Part shown: in pieces, positions 22,676-33,966 of the stretch
Numbering within the stretch: the stretch's first letter is position 1
How the letters are laid out: every line of letters starts with the position of its first letter
Assembly: GCA_025201375.1 (NCBI GenBank)
Contig: JAIWZP010000011.1
Coordinates: 310,001-374,000, forward strand
Direction: 5' to 3'
DNA from: Gongronella butleri
Lineage: Eukaryota; Mucoromycota; Mucoromycetes; Mucorales; Cunninghamellaceae
DNA length: 64,000 nucleotides
Program-made: the position numbers and the translations under genes
Notes under the pieces: generated by a model
Told to the model about the DNA's origin: nothing
The model's database searches: none
Seen by the model: the letters and a program-made list of their open reading frames with translations, nothing else

Positions 22676-23856
22676 TGGAGCCGCTTATGGACGGATCGTA
22701 TTTCCAGCGGTGCCGCGGCGGCATCGGGGTTGAGCAGATCATTGATGCGCTCATTGTATATTTCCAGGTACGACACTTGCAGCAGAAACTCGCGGTTGAC
22801 GCCCACCTCTTCAATGTATAGAAACACGTCTTGAATCGCCTTTGGGATGATCCCAGGTTCTTGCTCCGTACCTAAAAAGGGCATGGAGCGTGATCAGCCC
22901 CCCTGACACCTCCCTCTTGCGTCTTGGTCCCCCCGCCTTGCTATCGTGTCCCTTTTTTTGCGCGCCCCCTTACTTACCCATCTATTCGCAAACAACAACA
23001 AAAACGAGCAAATACGTCAATTCGTTGCGTTTGAAGCGCGCGCAGCCTTGTTTTTCTTTTCTATGCCCTTACCATAGTCTACAACAAGAAAAAGATTCAA
23101 TCGTGTGTTTAGCCTTCTTGTGCTACCTCCTGTCAAACGCTTCATTTCTTGTCGTTTTGCCCTCTTTTTCCACTTTTTTTGACGCCTTACATAAGTCTTG
23201 CCGCTTGCTGTCTGGCCATATGCAAAGACGGTGCCTGGGGAAAGAATCAGGACGATTAGAACGAGATGTTGGGTGCACCGCAGTCATCCGATCTTACCAT
23301 TGTAGCCGTCCATGGACGACCTAAAAGCAAAAAAAAAAAAAAGATGAATTTTGTCGCGTCGATTTGCTTTATAATGGGCAAATGTCCCCCTACCTGACGA
23401 GCTCCTGAATGCCTGACTTGTACACTTGATCGTTGTTACTACCTTGAAATATCTTGTCTGCCAATAAAAAAGAGGATTAAAAAAAAAGCCATTTTGGTGA
23501 TTTGTGTTGATTTTTCGCATACCATATTCAAATGCATTTGCCAACGAATCATCGAGTTGGATGGAGTTGGCGTCAATTTGCCAGCACGATTCGTCCTCGG
23601 TGTCTTTGAGCGGCCTGCAGCGAACCATGACCTGGATATTCTCGCTTTTAGCGGGTCGCGTCTGTGTGACGGACGACGGCCGCGGTGGCTGTGAATTGAG
23701 CGACGACGACGGCGACGGCGTGGACGTTGGCGAGATGGGCAACGGCGACGCAAACAGGGGCGTCGTTGGTGGCGACATGGGCTGAGGCTCTTGCAGCTGG
23801 TTGCCGAGCAGCGTGGCGGACGACGACGACCACAAGCGAGGCACTGGTTTCCCCAT
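20244..23856 (-). CDS. kinesin-7 (CENP-E/Kip2-like) with hydrophobic C-terminus
   Basis: Fourteen exons join in frame to 762 aa: 23856-23523, 23457-23394, 23320-23298, 23234-23191, 23078-23073, 22981-22978, 22871-22675, 22583-22505, 22443-22376, 22308-22249, 22194-22073, 21988-21802, 21732-21655, 21474-21452, 21320-21305 and 21227-20244. The list is sixteen segments because four are under 25 nt. A Ser/Pro-rich leader of about 75 aa precedes the motor ([11 protein letters not shown]-loop GQTASGKT, switch [10 protein letters not shown], switch II DLAGSE). YTMMG after the P-loop and [17 protein letters not shown] match CENP-E-type kinesin-7. A long coiled coil follows, and the protein ends [16 protein letters not shown], which looks like a tail anchor. 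The exon at 21320-21305 has a weak acceptor. Kinesin-7 motors move to microtubule plus ends. Confidence 0.88.
22633..22672. repeat. 40-nt poly-T tract (poly-A in sense) in a kinesin intron
   Basis: The run starts right after the donor GTAAA of the intron that follows the exon ending at 22675, in the sense of the kinesin gene. Confidence 0.9.
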
Positions 23857-24473
23857 GGGTTCAAAAAGTCGGACGCGAACGAGACAGTGAAAAAGGGAAA
23901 GAGAAAAAGAAAAAAAAAGAGAGAGAGAGAGAGAAAGAGAAAAAAAAAGAAAAGAAAAAGAAAGAGCCAGAAAAAAAAAAAGAGTTGAAAAAGGTACGGG
24001 TGCGGTCCAAGGGCAGCAAACACAAATAAAAATCTCCGTCCAGGTGCGCTTCCTTTGAAGTGTGATCATTGCTCAAAAGACGCAACCACCTCACTGCATT
24101 GGCAAGGATAAGGTAATGGGCCATCAAAAAAGATAAAATATCGAAAATCAGGAGAAATGGGTTGAATCTTGTCCTTGCCCCCTTTTTTTTTTCTTTGCCA
24201 TCACGCGCCGTCGCGTGTCGCGTGTCATTGCACGCCTCGTCTCTTTCCAATTGGGGGTTGAATTGGGTCTAGAATTTGATGAATGGGTTGCACGCGCTAG
24301 CTTGAGAAGAAAATATACACTTTTTTTTTATTGATTGATGGGATGGAGGGGGAGACAATGAACAGATGGGTAAGCAAAGAGGCAATCTATGAGAGGAAAA
24401 AAAAAGAGGGAGGGAGGTGGACGCCATGGAGGATGGGCTTTTTTTTAGGGGCTTTTTGTTTGATTTTTTTTGT
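23857..24473. other. kinesin promoter and uL5m 3' flank
   Basis: The first 150 bases upstream of the kinesin start are almost purely A/G on the plus strand (T/C in sense), a pyrimidine-rich leader common before starts here. No further gene is seen. Confidence 0.55.
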
Positions 24474-25280
24474 CTATTTTGTCTTGAAAGGGACCTGGAA
24501 GGCGGAGAGCAAGAGACGGCCATCGGTGTCATTGTGAGCTGTTGTGTTGAAGATGACGTCGAATCCAGTCATCTTTGGGTAGACGTCGAAAGAAGCCTCA
24601 ATTTCGGGGAACAGGGCGAGGGCCGAAGGAGGGAAGCCGATGGCGATGTTGCCGTTGCCGTCGCCTGCGGTCATTGGCAAGCCGTGCCATTCCTTGAGGC
24701 GGGGCATGACCACTTCGACGAGTTTATCCATGAATTGATACATTTCATCGCCCTGCAAAGTAAGTTTGACGCCAACAGGCATGCCTTCACGCAATTTCCA
24801 ATTAGCGACGCCTGTGCGTGCATACACGACTTCGGGACGGACGCCTGTGATGCTCTGGAAGGCCATGAAAGCCGACAAAAGGTTGCTCTTGTTGCCAATG
24901 GCTTCCTTGACCATGGCGTGAAGCGTGATCTTGTTCAATTGAGGAATGCTGCTAGCGCTCTTGAGCGGGGCAATGGGCTTGACGGGTTTGCCGCCCTTGC
25001 GCGATCGATGCACATAAGGCGCTTGCTCCTTTTTCTCATTCTTGGCCGCAAGCGACGTCTCCGTCTCGGAAAGCGCCTGGTCGATCTGCGCCTGCAAATC
25101 CGGGTATCGAGACAACGACGGCGACACCTTGCTGTGATCGTAACCAAGCACCATCAGGTCCTCGGCCACCGTGTGGTCATAATATTGCTTCAGGCGGAGC
25201 ACACCGTGCGACGACGCAGCTGCAGATGATGTGTGCAGGCTTCGGAGCCCCGTGAATCGATGCGCAACAGAGCGAAGCAT
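24474..25280 (-). CDS. MRPL7: mitochondrial large-subunit ribosomal protein uL5m
   Basis: A single exon of 268 aa. An N-terminal presequence rich in Arg/Ser (MLRSVAHRFTGLRSLHTSSA) targets the mitochondrion. The L5 fold follows, with LNKITLHAMVKEAIGNKSNL, SITGVRPEVVYARTGVANWKL, REGMPVGVKLTL and the C-terminal GFPPSALALFPEIEASFDVY. uL5 contacts 5S-type positions and the central protuberance of the large subunit. The next gene on the same strand is uL1m, also a mitoribosomal protein, about 310 bp upstream. Confidence 0.9.
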   Translation of the reverse strand: MLRSVAHRFTGLRSLHTSSAAASSHGVLRLKQYYDHTVAEDLMVLGYDHSKVSPSLSRYPDLQAQIDQALSETETSLAAKNEKKEQAPYVHRSRKGGKPVKPIAPLKSASSIPQLNKITLHAMVKEAIGNKSNLLSAFMAFQSITGVRPEVVYARTGVANWKLREGMPVGVKLTLQGDEMYQFMDKLVEVVMPRLKEWHGLPMTAGDGNGNIAIGFPPSALALFPEIEASFDVYPKMTGFDVIFNTTAHNDTDGRLLLSAFQVPFKTK

Positions 25281-25592
25281 GGCTGGATAGGACGATAAAA
25301 AAAAAGTGAAAGAAAAAGAAGTCTCCCCTTTCCCCCAGGCCCTGCCTTCTTTTTTTTTTTTTTTGTTTACAAGGGCGTCGGGCTTTGAATTCGCCCTGCG
25401 CATTGACGAATTTGGCTGTCAAAACGTCAAACAAGCCATCTGCTTCATTTCTAACGGATTCATGCTTTTTTTATTGAATCTAAGAGGGAGGGGTACTATA
25501 CATTGGTGATGAGGGCGGGCAACCGCTATGCAACATGACGGAAAAAGAAAGAAAAAAAGCGAAAGGAGCGAAGAAAAAGAGAAAGAGGGGGA
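25281..25592. promoter_or_regulatory. spacer between uL5m and uL1m
   Basis: 312 bp between two tandem mitoribosomal genes. It must hold the uL1m 3' end and the uL5m promoter. I see a 16-nt T-run and no clear element. Confidence 0.4.
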
Positions 25593-25869
25593 TCACAGGT
25601 TGGCACCATTGACAATGGCAATGCCAGGGCCACGGGTGGACGCCAAATGCACGTTTTGAATGAAAGCTGTACAAAAAAAAGAGAGAATGAGCCTTGATTC
25701 CGGTGTAAAAATGAAAATATGTTTACCCTTGAGGTTGTTGGCCTTGCCAAACGCGCGCAATTCCTCGAGAATCACCTTGAGGTTGTTCTCAATATCTGCG
25801 GCCTCGAAATCGACACGACCAATGCCTGGAAAAAGCGAGAAACGACCATGAATTTCGCGTCATTTCTCG

Positions 25870-25900
<31 letters not shown>

Positions 25901-26552
25901 ATATTTATGCCTTTTTTTTTTCTCTTACTTGTGTGCAGCACGCCAAACTTGTCGCCCTTGAAATCAAACGAGCCCTTGGCTGTTCGCACCGTGTCGGCAA
26001 TTTCGTCCGTGACAGTGCCTACGAACCGAAAAAAAAATGAGCGTTTTGCCTGGTTTTTTTTTTTTTTGGACGAATTGGTTGCTTACCCTTTTTGACGGTG
26101 GGCATGAGGCCCTTGGGACCGAGGATGCGCGCGATCTTTGTAACGGCAGGGAACATTTGGGGCGTGGAAATCACCTTGTCGAATTGGACCTCGCCCTTTT
26201 GAACCTTTTCCACGAGGTCTTCGCCGCCAACGTGGAGTGCGCCGGCCGCGCGAGCCTCGTCAGCCTTGGGACCCGTGGCAAACACCAGGATCGTGGCCTC
26301 TTGCTTGATGCTTTTGGGCAAAACAACCGACCCGCGGATCAGTGGCGTCGACTTTTCAATCTTGCACTGAATATGCGCCTCCACCTTGTGTCCAGGGTGG
26401 CCCACTTCCATGGCCTGGAGCACCTTGACCGCCTGCTGCACGTCCACCGCGTCAGGGTTCACACGCATTGCCTTCTTCTTCGTGGCATAAAAGCATTGTT
26501 GTTGTGCCACAACACGCTGCGCCGACGGCCGGACAACTCGTTGCAAAAACAT
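25593..26552 (-). CDS. MRPL1: mitochondrial large-subunit ribosomal protein uL1m
   Basis: Four exons (26552-26087, 26018-25929, 25825-25727, 25666-25593) give 242 aa. The basic presequence MFLQRVVRPSAQRVV is followed by the L1 core. Typical features are TILVFATGPKADEA, AGALHVGGEDLVEKVQ, the RNA-binding loop KIARILGPKGLMPTVKKGTV and the closing STRGPGIAIVNGANL. uL1 forms the mobile L1 stalk at the ribosomal exit site. The third intron's donor follows a G that completes an Ala codon. The intron between the second and third exons has a T-like run on the plus strand, that is, an A-run in sense near the donor. Confidence 0.9.
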
Positions 26553-27482
26553 GGTATGGAAAAAGGGAAAAACAACGAAAGAGAGGAGGAAAGAAAAACA
26601 AAAAGCGGGCGCCCCCTTCCAATCCATGTTCAATCCCCGACATTGCTCGATTTTTGCGCAAAACGACCATTTTTCAAGCCCTCCCCTGATCCCCTCTCCC
26701 TCCCCCATTTGTGAAAACCAAATGGATTCGATAGGGCTCTTTTGACACTTGCAATGTTCGTGCGCTGTTTTTTTTAAAAGCAAAAAGATGGCGCTTGGCG
26801 CGTCACTATGTCCGTTTACGCCCAAATGCATGTTTATGGGTTCTTTTAAAAGAAAAAATGGCCCTCGATGGGTGAAAAAAAGCAGTAATGCCGTGCTCCC
26901 TCCTCGTTGTAACGCTCAGCGAACACCCCTTTTTGCCGTGCCTCGCTCTCAATGCCTCTCTCAGTCGCTCATCCATGAGCTTTCAAGACTTTTCATCTAT
27001 CCATGACACTTCATCCCCCCGTTAAAACAATGACTCAATGCCCCCCTCTCTATCATATTCTCATCATTTTTCATTTGGTCGTTTAGGTTAATTATGAAAG
27101 AAAAGGAGATGTCGGATCCGCCATTTCCATGATTCAAATGGGAATTGAATCACGACAGTAAGGAACCGCTGCTAATCATTCTTTCCTACACTTCCCGACG
27201 GTCACACGCCATGGAATAAAGACGAAGACACAGGATACGTGCAGGTGTAAATATGTTAAAGAAAAAAAAAGAAGAAAAAAACAAGAAACGGGGCAAATTC
27301 GCGCCTTTTTATAGTGACAGCACCCGGTGGCTTTGCACGGCATAAAAGTGGCTGGGCGAGCTTGTCACGGAGATAATTTTTTCATTAGAATTGGCCCGCC
27401 ATTGGACCCTGCATGAATGTCAAAAAAGACGCGCAAATGCCATTTTATTCAAACAAATGACACTATCGTCCCATTTCACCCA
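26553..27482. other. intergenic region without recognised gene
   Basis: The first part should be the uL1m promoter and the last part the asparagine synthetase 3' flank. No coding or RNA feature is visible in the 930 bp. Confidence 0.5.
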
Positions 27483-29677
27483 CTAGAAATAAGCGGGAGG
27501 GATGCCGAAGCGGTCAGAAAGGATGCAGTAAGACATGAGGACGAGCATGTCCTTGTAGGCACCGCGATGGCCAGTCTTGATGAGCAATTCCTTTTGCTCC
27601 TGGACAAAATCCCACTTGATGAAGCCCAGCTTGTCAATTTTTTCCTTGACAATCCATTTGTTCAGGATTTTGACAATGGCATCTTCCTCAGGGTTCGATG
27701 TTGGCGCAATATACGGGTGCTTGGTGCGCTCAAAAATCTCCTGCGTGATGTACGGCTCCATTGCCTTTTTCAGAATCCATTTTTCATTCAAATGGTTGCC
27801 ATCGTCGTCCAGACCTCGCAGCTTGACCGACCTGTGCCAAAAAAAAAAAAAAAAAAGGGTCAATGATGAGCCCTTGTCATCTCAATTCGCACGTCAATGG
27901 CTTACGGAGGCAAACTATTCACGTATTCGCACAGCGGATGATCCAAAAAGGGCGTGCGCGCTTCAATGGAGTGTGCCATCTCGATGCGGTCGCCTAGATG
28001 GTTGCACAGCACATTGGGCAAGAAAGTGCGGCTCTCCAGGTACTAGAAATACAAAAGGATGAAATGTGTCAGGGTGCGTCTTCAAGCAAAACAAGGTGTC
28101 AATTGCTTTTTTTTTTTTTTTTTTTTTTTTTACCAGTGACGCGTGGACGGGGTGCCACTTTTGACGTGCCTTCTCGCGAGTGACAGCGCTCAAAGAATTG
28201 AGCATGGACGTGGCCGGCTCGGGCATGCCGTGGTAATCGAGGACGTTTTGATGGTAAAAATTGACGTTTAGCGAGCCAAACCGGCACATGACGTCCTGCA
28301 TCGTGCTGTTGCACCAGCGGTGCGCGGTCTTTGAACGCTTTTCCACCTGCAGATTGTAATCGAGGAATTGGAAACCCATCTCCAGGCGCTCGTCAAGCAT
28401 CTTTTGGCGCTCGTCATCGGGAATGGTGCCAAAGCCGCCTGGCGACGAGTGATCCGGCTCGCGCAGATAGTCGTTTTGGAAGAAGCTGTAACCAATAAAG
28501 TGCTCGTCGCTGCCCTCGCCCGTCATCACCACCTAAATGCCAAGAAACACGCGTCAAAATGACCATTTGTCCCCCCCTTTTTTTGTTGTTTTTCTGGCTT
28601 ACCTTGTAGCCCTTGTCGCGGACAAACCTGGACAGCATGAACTTGCCCACGGTGTTCAAGTTGGATGACGGCTGCTCGGTGTGCCAGATGGCCTCTTCAA
28701 AGTTTTCAACCATCTCTTCTTGCGTGACCGACATTTTGTGGAAATTCGCATCGCAAAACTTGGCCGTGCGCTCCGCAATGTACCCTTCGTCGTAAATGCC
28801 GGCATCTAGACAAGAATTGATCGTCAGGTATGTGTTCGTTGCTCTTTTTTTTTCTCGCTTGGTTTTACCTGTAAACGAGATGGAAAAGGCTTCAACCTTG
28901 GCATTTGGATCCTTTTGGCGCAGCAGATGCGTGGCGACGCCGGCCACGGCAGAGCTGTCGAGTCCGCCACTCAAGTAAATGCCGAGCGGCACATCGGCGC
29001 GCAGGCGCAGGCGCACCGCCTCCAGGAATCGGTCGTGCACGCCTTTGATCATCTCGTCCACAGAACGCGTGTCTTCCACGCGCTTGTCAGGGTACTCGGC
29101 GTCCTAAATCAGGGGAAAATGACGTCATTTCTCGCTGCATGAGATCCCAATTTCCGTGGTTTTACCCAATATTGCTGCGTGACAATCGAGCCACTAGCAG
29201 AGACGGTCATGTAATGCGCTGGAGGTACCTAAAAGAGATAGAAAGAGGGCGCGTCAGGCTCATGACACGCCGGACTTGATTTTTTCCCACGCCTCTCACC
29301 TTGTAGACGCCCTTGAAGCATGTGCGATAGTCGGTAATGGGGCCTTCATTCACAATCGAATTGAGATCCTTTGTCAAATCAAAAGAAAGTGAGTCCACGG
29401 TGAGCTCCTCCTAATTTTTTTCTTTAATCGTACCCATTCTGGCTTCCATCCCAAGGCGAGGAACGCCTTGATTTCGCTGGCGACCATGAAAATGCCATTG
29501 TAAATCGTATAATAGACGGGCTTGATGCCAAAGCGATCGCGCGCAACGATGAATTGCTTCTTGCGCTCGTCCCAGATGGCCACGGCAAATTCGCCGCGCA
29601 ATTTCTGCACAAAATCGACATCAAAGTCCTCGTAGCTAATAAAAAAAAGGAGGCGCAATCACGCAATTAGCTTGGGA

Positions 29678-29714
<37 letters not shown>

Positions 29715-30031
29715 GGCCAAGCCGAGAATGACTCACAAGTGCAGGGCGAGCTCACTATCGCTACGTGTCTTGAATTGATGGCCCTGCGCCGTCAGCTCGT
29801 CGATCAGGCGGTCGTGGTCGTAGAGCTCGCCATTGACCACGGCATGGATCGTGTTGGCATGATTGCTCAAAGGCTGCTTGCCGCCCTCCAAGTCAATGAT
29901 GGACAAGCGCACGTGACCCAAGGCTACGGAGATCAATGATGATAAAAAAGATTAAAATCAGCCTCATTTTCTTTCTTTTTTTTTTCTCTCGCTCATGGCG
30001 CTTTTGTCAAGGTGCCTTGTCCTATGTCTCG

Positions 30032-30075
<44 letters not shown>

Positions 30076-30228
30076 ACAGCGACCGCAAGGCGAGACGTAA
30101 GTGCCGCGCGAGTCAGGACCGCGGGATTTGATGGATTCCAGAGAGGCATCCAGGTCCAGACGAGGAAAGGCCGGCTTGCCATTTTTGCTGTCATAATCGA
30201 GATAAAAATACGCGCTGAACCCACACAT
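27483..30228 (-). CDS. ASN1: asparagine synthetase (glutamine-hydrolysing), AsnB type
   Basis: Ten exons (30228-30075, 29923-29737, 29635-29434, 29368-29300, 29228-29166, 29103-28869, 28805-28603, 28532-28134, 28042-27906, 27831-27483) give 665 aa. The enzyme makes asparagine from aspartate, ATP and glutamine in the cytosol. The N-terminal Ntn glutaminase domain starts MCGFSAY, with Cys2 as nucleophile, and shows RGPDSRG and NGELYDHDRL. The synthetase domain carries the PP-loop YLSGGLDSSAVAG and VMTGEGSDEHFIGY. It is longer than the classic yeast enzyme (about 570 aa) because of an insert around the RFGSLNVNFYH region and a long C-terminus. Introns carry homopolymers of 38 (first), 31 (second) and about 24 (eighth) nt. 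Confidence 0.93.
30035..30072. repeat. 38-nt poly-T tract (poly-A in sense) in asparagine synthetase intron 1
   Basis: The run begins directly after the donor GTAAA when read in the gene's sense. Confidence 0.9.
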
Positions 30229-31153
30229 GATGAATGTTGATTTTCTTTTGGAACGAATGACGAAAGAAAAAGAAAAAATGATACAAAAGGAAAGGCCCTG
30301 CCATTAAATAGCCTGATTTCAGGTCCCATGGGAGATTATTTTTTCCCAAGCTGATCACAGTCGAACCATTTGAATAAACGTGCGCGACATTGAGGCAGCT
30401 GTGTGTCATTTGGCTGAGTTTCAGCACCATTGCTGTCCCGCTCGGATGTCTTTTCCGCGAGGTGTCCCTTTTTATGCTTATCTTGGAAGATTGCTTGTCC
30501 AATGGCCGAGCCCTTTGGCATCAGAGTTATTAGATATTCCCCGTTCGATCTTGAGCGCGTCGAATGGTCCATCCATGCCATTTATCTCGTCGTCCAGGCA
30601 TCCATTCACCATATTTTTTTTCTACAGAGACCGTTAGTGCGAAAAAATGGGCTAATTTTGCCCGTTACGGCAGCGGCGGCATTATTGTAATGCCGCGGCC
30701 GATCAATGACATGCGAGGAGATTCTGGCTGCCGTCCTGCTGATCATGATTTCTCCTCATTTGGTGATTTTTTTTTTGCTTTTTCTTCAAACAGGATCAAC
30801 TCTGACCCAGCCATTGACACCAAACTTCGGTACAACTTGCTGACCTGGCTTTGCCGTGTTGAATAGTCATTAAGTATTTTTGTACCGGGTAAAACTTTTC
30901 ACCTTGCAAATGTGCCAATGAAAAGCGGGCTTGGCCAGTCGTAGCAAGACCCAGCCTAGCAAAATGGTCCAACCTGGAGCCCCGCGCTGCACCCGTCTTG
31001 CACCCATAGCACTTTATGGTGCATAATTGCTTAAAAATATGTACCAAGAAAAGAAAAGGAGCGTCTCAAAGGTCAAAGCGTTGTACAAGGGCTTGTCTGC
31101 AAACGCATGGCGCGTCTTTTTTTTTTTTTTATACAAAAGGTATACAAGTGCTT
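30229..31153. other. intergenic region without recognised gene
   Basis: The first 100-200 bases are the asparagine synthetase promoter. No supported gene or RNA is visible in the rest. Confidence 0.5.
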
Positions 31154-32866
31154 TTAATCTACAATTGGAAGTGGTTTCGGGAACAAGACTTCGGCAATGT
31201 TGCTTATGAACCCGTGGTCGTAAATGTTGTCTATTTCAGCAAAACTCATCACTTGCCGCCGGCGGCCAGCGGGCGCGGTCTTGCTTTTTCCCGACCTCTG
31301 GCGCGGCTTCTTGGTCCCAGTCGACGACAACGACGACGACGCGGTCGCGGCCGCATCAAGCTCGTCGCGTGGATCGTCCTCTGTCACCCATAGCTCGCCG
31401 CGATCAATTGCATCCTGCAGCATCTCCCATTTAAACGCCTCGTTTGTCGTGATCCCGCGGCCTGCGAGGTAGAATCTGACAAAAAAGGGTAGAAAAAGAA
31501 TGAGCCGCGCGTCTCAAATTCATCCGTTTTGCTTACTGATACGCGGTAAAGATGAAAACGACGATGGAAATGACGAACGCTAAGATGCCGATGGAACCAA
31601 TGATGCGATCACGATGCAAAATGTACTAAGAGATGATGAGAAAAGGATAAACGATGGGCAATTGGCTTCTTTTTTTTTTTTTTGGGAGGGGCAAAGCTTA
31701 CCACCATGCATTGTCGATAGGACATCTTTTTGTACTCGCCATCCACTCTGTCGGTGATGTATGCGCGATCGAGCCCCCAGTCGTAGATGAATGCATGGTA
31801 GATTTGGACGCACAGGTACGCGCCATAGGCGCAGAATTGCGTCAGAGTGCACAGAAACAGGAAAAAATACCGGTGATTGTTGTACCCAACACACTTGTTT
31901 AGCCATGCACAATGGTGATCAAGGCGAGCAATGCATGATTTGCACATGGAGCAGTGTTTGGATCGAGCCGGTCTGGAATAAAAAAAAAAAAAAGGGATGC
32001 GTGAGACCGCGTTGTGATGCCATTTCTCAACTCGTACTTTGCAAGCGAGCATGTTGAGCAATCCTTTGGCAGGTAGATCAGCCCGTCGTGCGGATACAAA
32101 GCAAGGTGCTGGTTCACATTGGCGGCAGTGATGGTGCCGGGGTCGGCCGCGCAGGCAATGTAGTAGGACACATACAACCATGTGATTTGCGCAGGAATCA
32201 GGTACCTGGATAAAAAAAAAGGATGAATTTGTGCCCTTTTGTGCCATCCGCTGGCTTTCTTACACATGCACGCGAGTCAGATACATGTTTGGCACGTGAG
32301 GCCATGCGTACAGCATAAAGCTGCCAATGGACACAGACGTCAGCAACATGAACAGGATCTAAATGCAGCGTAATAATAAAAAATAAGCATATGGCGCGCA
32401 TTGCACGCACCACCTTCTGACCTGAAGCAATGGATTGCGTGATTCACACATCCAAAGCCAGCACGAGCCAATGCGCTTCAGCGTGCGCTCCCCGAGGACG
32501 CGACGGAACGTCGTTCTAAGTGGTTTTGCGTCAAAAAACGTGTCGTTCTCGATTACTTGTCCTATTTTCCTTTGCCCTGTGCCTCGACTTACGAGAAGAA
32601 CCAAGGCAATGTCGTAGTGAGCAGCCGATGTGTCTTGCCTACAATGCCATTTCTGCCATACAAAGCGCGATGAGCATAAAATAAAGGTATGTGTCTGTTT
32701 TCCCCGTTACCTGAGCCGAGGACTTTCACCAAACAAAAGCACGAAGATGGACAGGCATATGAGCCCCAGTGGAATCAACAGGAGCGCAACAACGGACTAG
32801 AAAGTCGTAAAAATATAAGCAAAAAAGCTAAAAAGTCGGCATGTAAGGTAAAGGTGCCCTTACCAT
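31154..32866 (-). CDS. SWF1: DHHC palmitoyltransferase, SWF1/ZDHHC4-like
   Basis: Nine coding exons (32866-32864, 32796-32711, 32652-32593, 32515-32422, 32358-32264, 32205-32038, 31972-31702, 31625-31537, 31475-31154) give 395 aa. The first coding exon is only the ATG, directly followed by the donor gtaagg. The protein starts with a membrane helix ([20 protein letters not shown]), then two more helices. The Cys-rich domain [14 protein letters not shown] leads to DHHC at residues 187-190, and a final membrane helix pair follows. The TTxE motif (ITTNEAF) lies near residue 300. DHHC enzymes attach palmitate to Cys of membrane proteins; Swf1 in yeast modifies SNAREs next to their membrane anchors. 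The C-terminus is basic and disordered. Confidence 0.88.
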
Positions 32867-33317
32867 GGGTGAAATGCGCACAGATTGAAACCAGGAAGAA
32901 GAACGAAAAAAAAAAAGTGGTCCCTGAAATTTTACCCCCACCCTTTTTAGCCATTGCGATTGCATGAATCGCCCGCTTCGCCCCCCCCCTTTTTTTTTTT
33001 TTTTTTAGCATTTGCGTGCATTTCCCAGGAAACGACCCTCTCAACAGCACTCACTCGTCCGCTACGCTTTTGCAACATTTTGTGAAGTACGATGATAAAA
33101 AGGTGCCAAGAAATACGAAGGGTTGGTACGTGAAAAAAAACTCAATTTTTTCAACACTTAGCACGCTTTTTCTGCAAGACAGCTTTGATGGTCGTTCTCA
33201 GCATGACTTCATGGAGCGCATAATTACCTCTCACTTCTATGAAACTGTAAAGCAGCACGCAAAGATACTTCAAACAAAAGTATGCCTTTGAAAAAGGAAT
33301 TTAAGCGTGTTCTTCAG

Positions 33318-33490
33318 ATTTTGCCGGCCTGCTGTGCCTCCAGAGATATTTTTTTTTATGGTTTCTCAAAGGCGAGCCTCTTTGTATGCAAGTTTCGCGT
33401 GATTCTTGAACCCTGAGTTTTTTTTTTTTTTGTTGGGAGTTTGTCTAAATTTGTTGCATGGCTGGCGCCCCTAATGAATCGTGATGTTCA
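33318..33490 (+). repeat. dispersed repeat fragment, copy 4 (right end)
   Basis: The order tgtatgcaagttt, gattctt and ggcgcccctaat matches the right part of copies 2 and 3 (gtgtgcaagtttgg, attctg, gcgcgccctaat). The preceding tttgccggcctgctgtgcc block also occurs near 5315. Confidence 0.4.
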
Positions 33491-33620
33491 AAAGTCTCCT
33501 TTTATTCAACAATGTTGCTCGAGCCCACACAAGTTGGTACCATAAAAATCAGAGGACTGACAGGACCGAAAGCAAGCAATAAATCGCGATTTCACTGATT
33601 TTCTAAGATAAAAATTTGCG

Positions 33621-33767
33621 TCATTCTAGCCATTGACACTGGTTCATTGGGAAAACGCGCTTGCAGAAAACGCAGACACGATCGGGATCCTTTGTCATAC
33701 AAACATGCGCGCAATGACATGCCAAGTTACAGTGTGATGTCGGCAGGCCGCGGCGCTTGGCACGAGG

Positions 33768-33805
<38 letters not shown>

Positions 33806-33966
33806 GTCTCAATGACCATCCTGGGAACGTTTTGCGTGTGTGATATGGTGAAGCAAGATTGAACCGTGGTCCAGGGGACTGGTGCAAGGTGTTGCCTCGA
33901 ACCTGGCCATTTGATCAGTCGGCGGCGTGTGCACACCCGAATGACATGGGGGAAGAGGTTCTGCAT
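33621..33966 (-). CDS. possible small Cys/His-rich protein (uncertain)
   Basis: On the minus strand a frame ends with HCNLACHCAHVCMTKDPDR, then VCVFCKRVFPMNQCQW and a stop. The seven Cys and two His within 32 residues could bind zinc. The upstream part would need an intron containing the 36-nt A-run (in sense) at 33769-33804, but I could not settle the splice sites or the start. I do not recognise the family. It may be a real small gene, the last exon of one, or chance. Confidence 0.3.

Noticed and set aside
26553..27482. Search for tRNA or 5S rRNA genes in this and other spacers
   Set aside because: No convincing B-box (GGTTCGANNCC) with a matching A-box, and no foldable cloverleaf, was found by eye.
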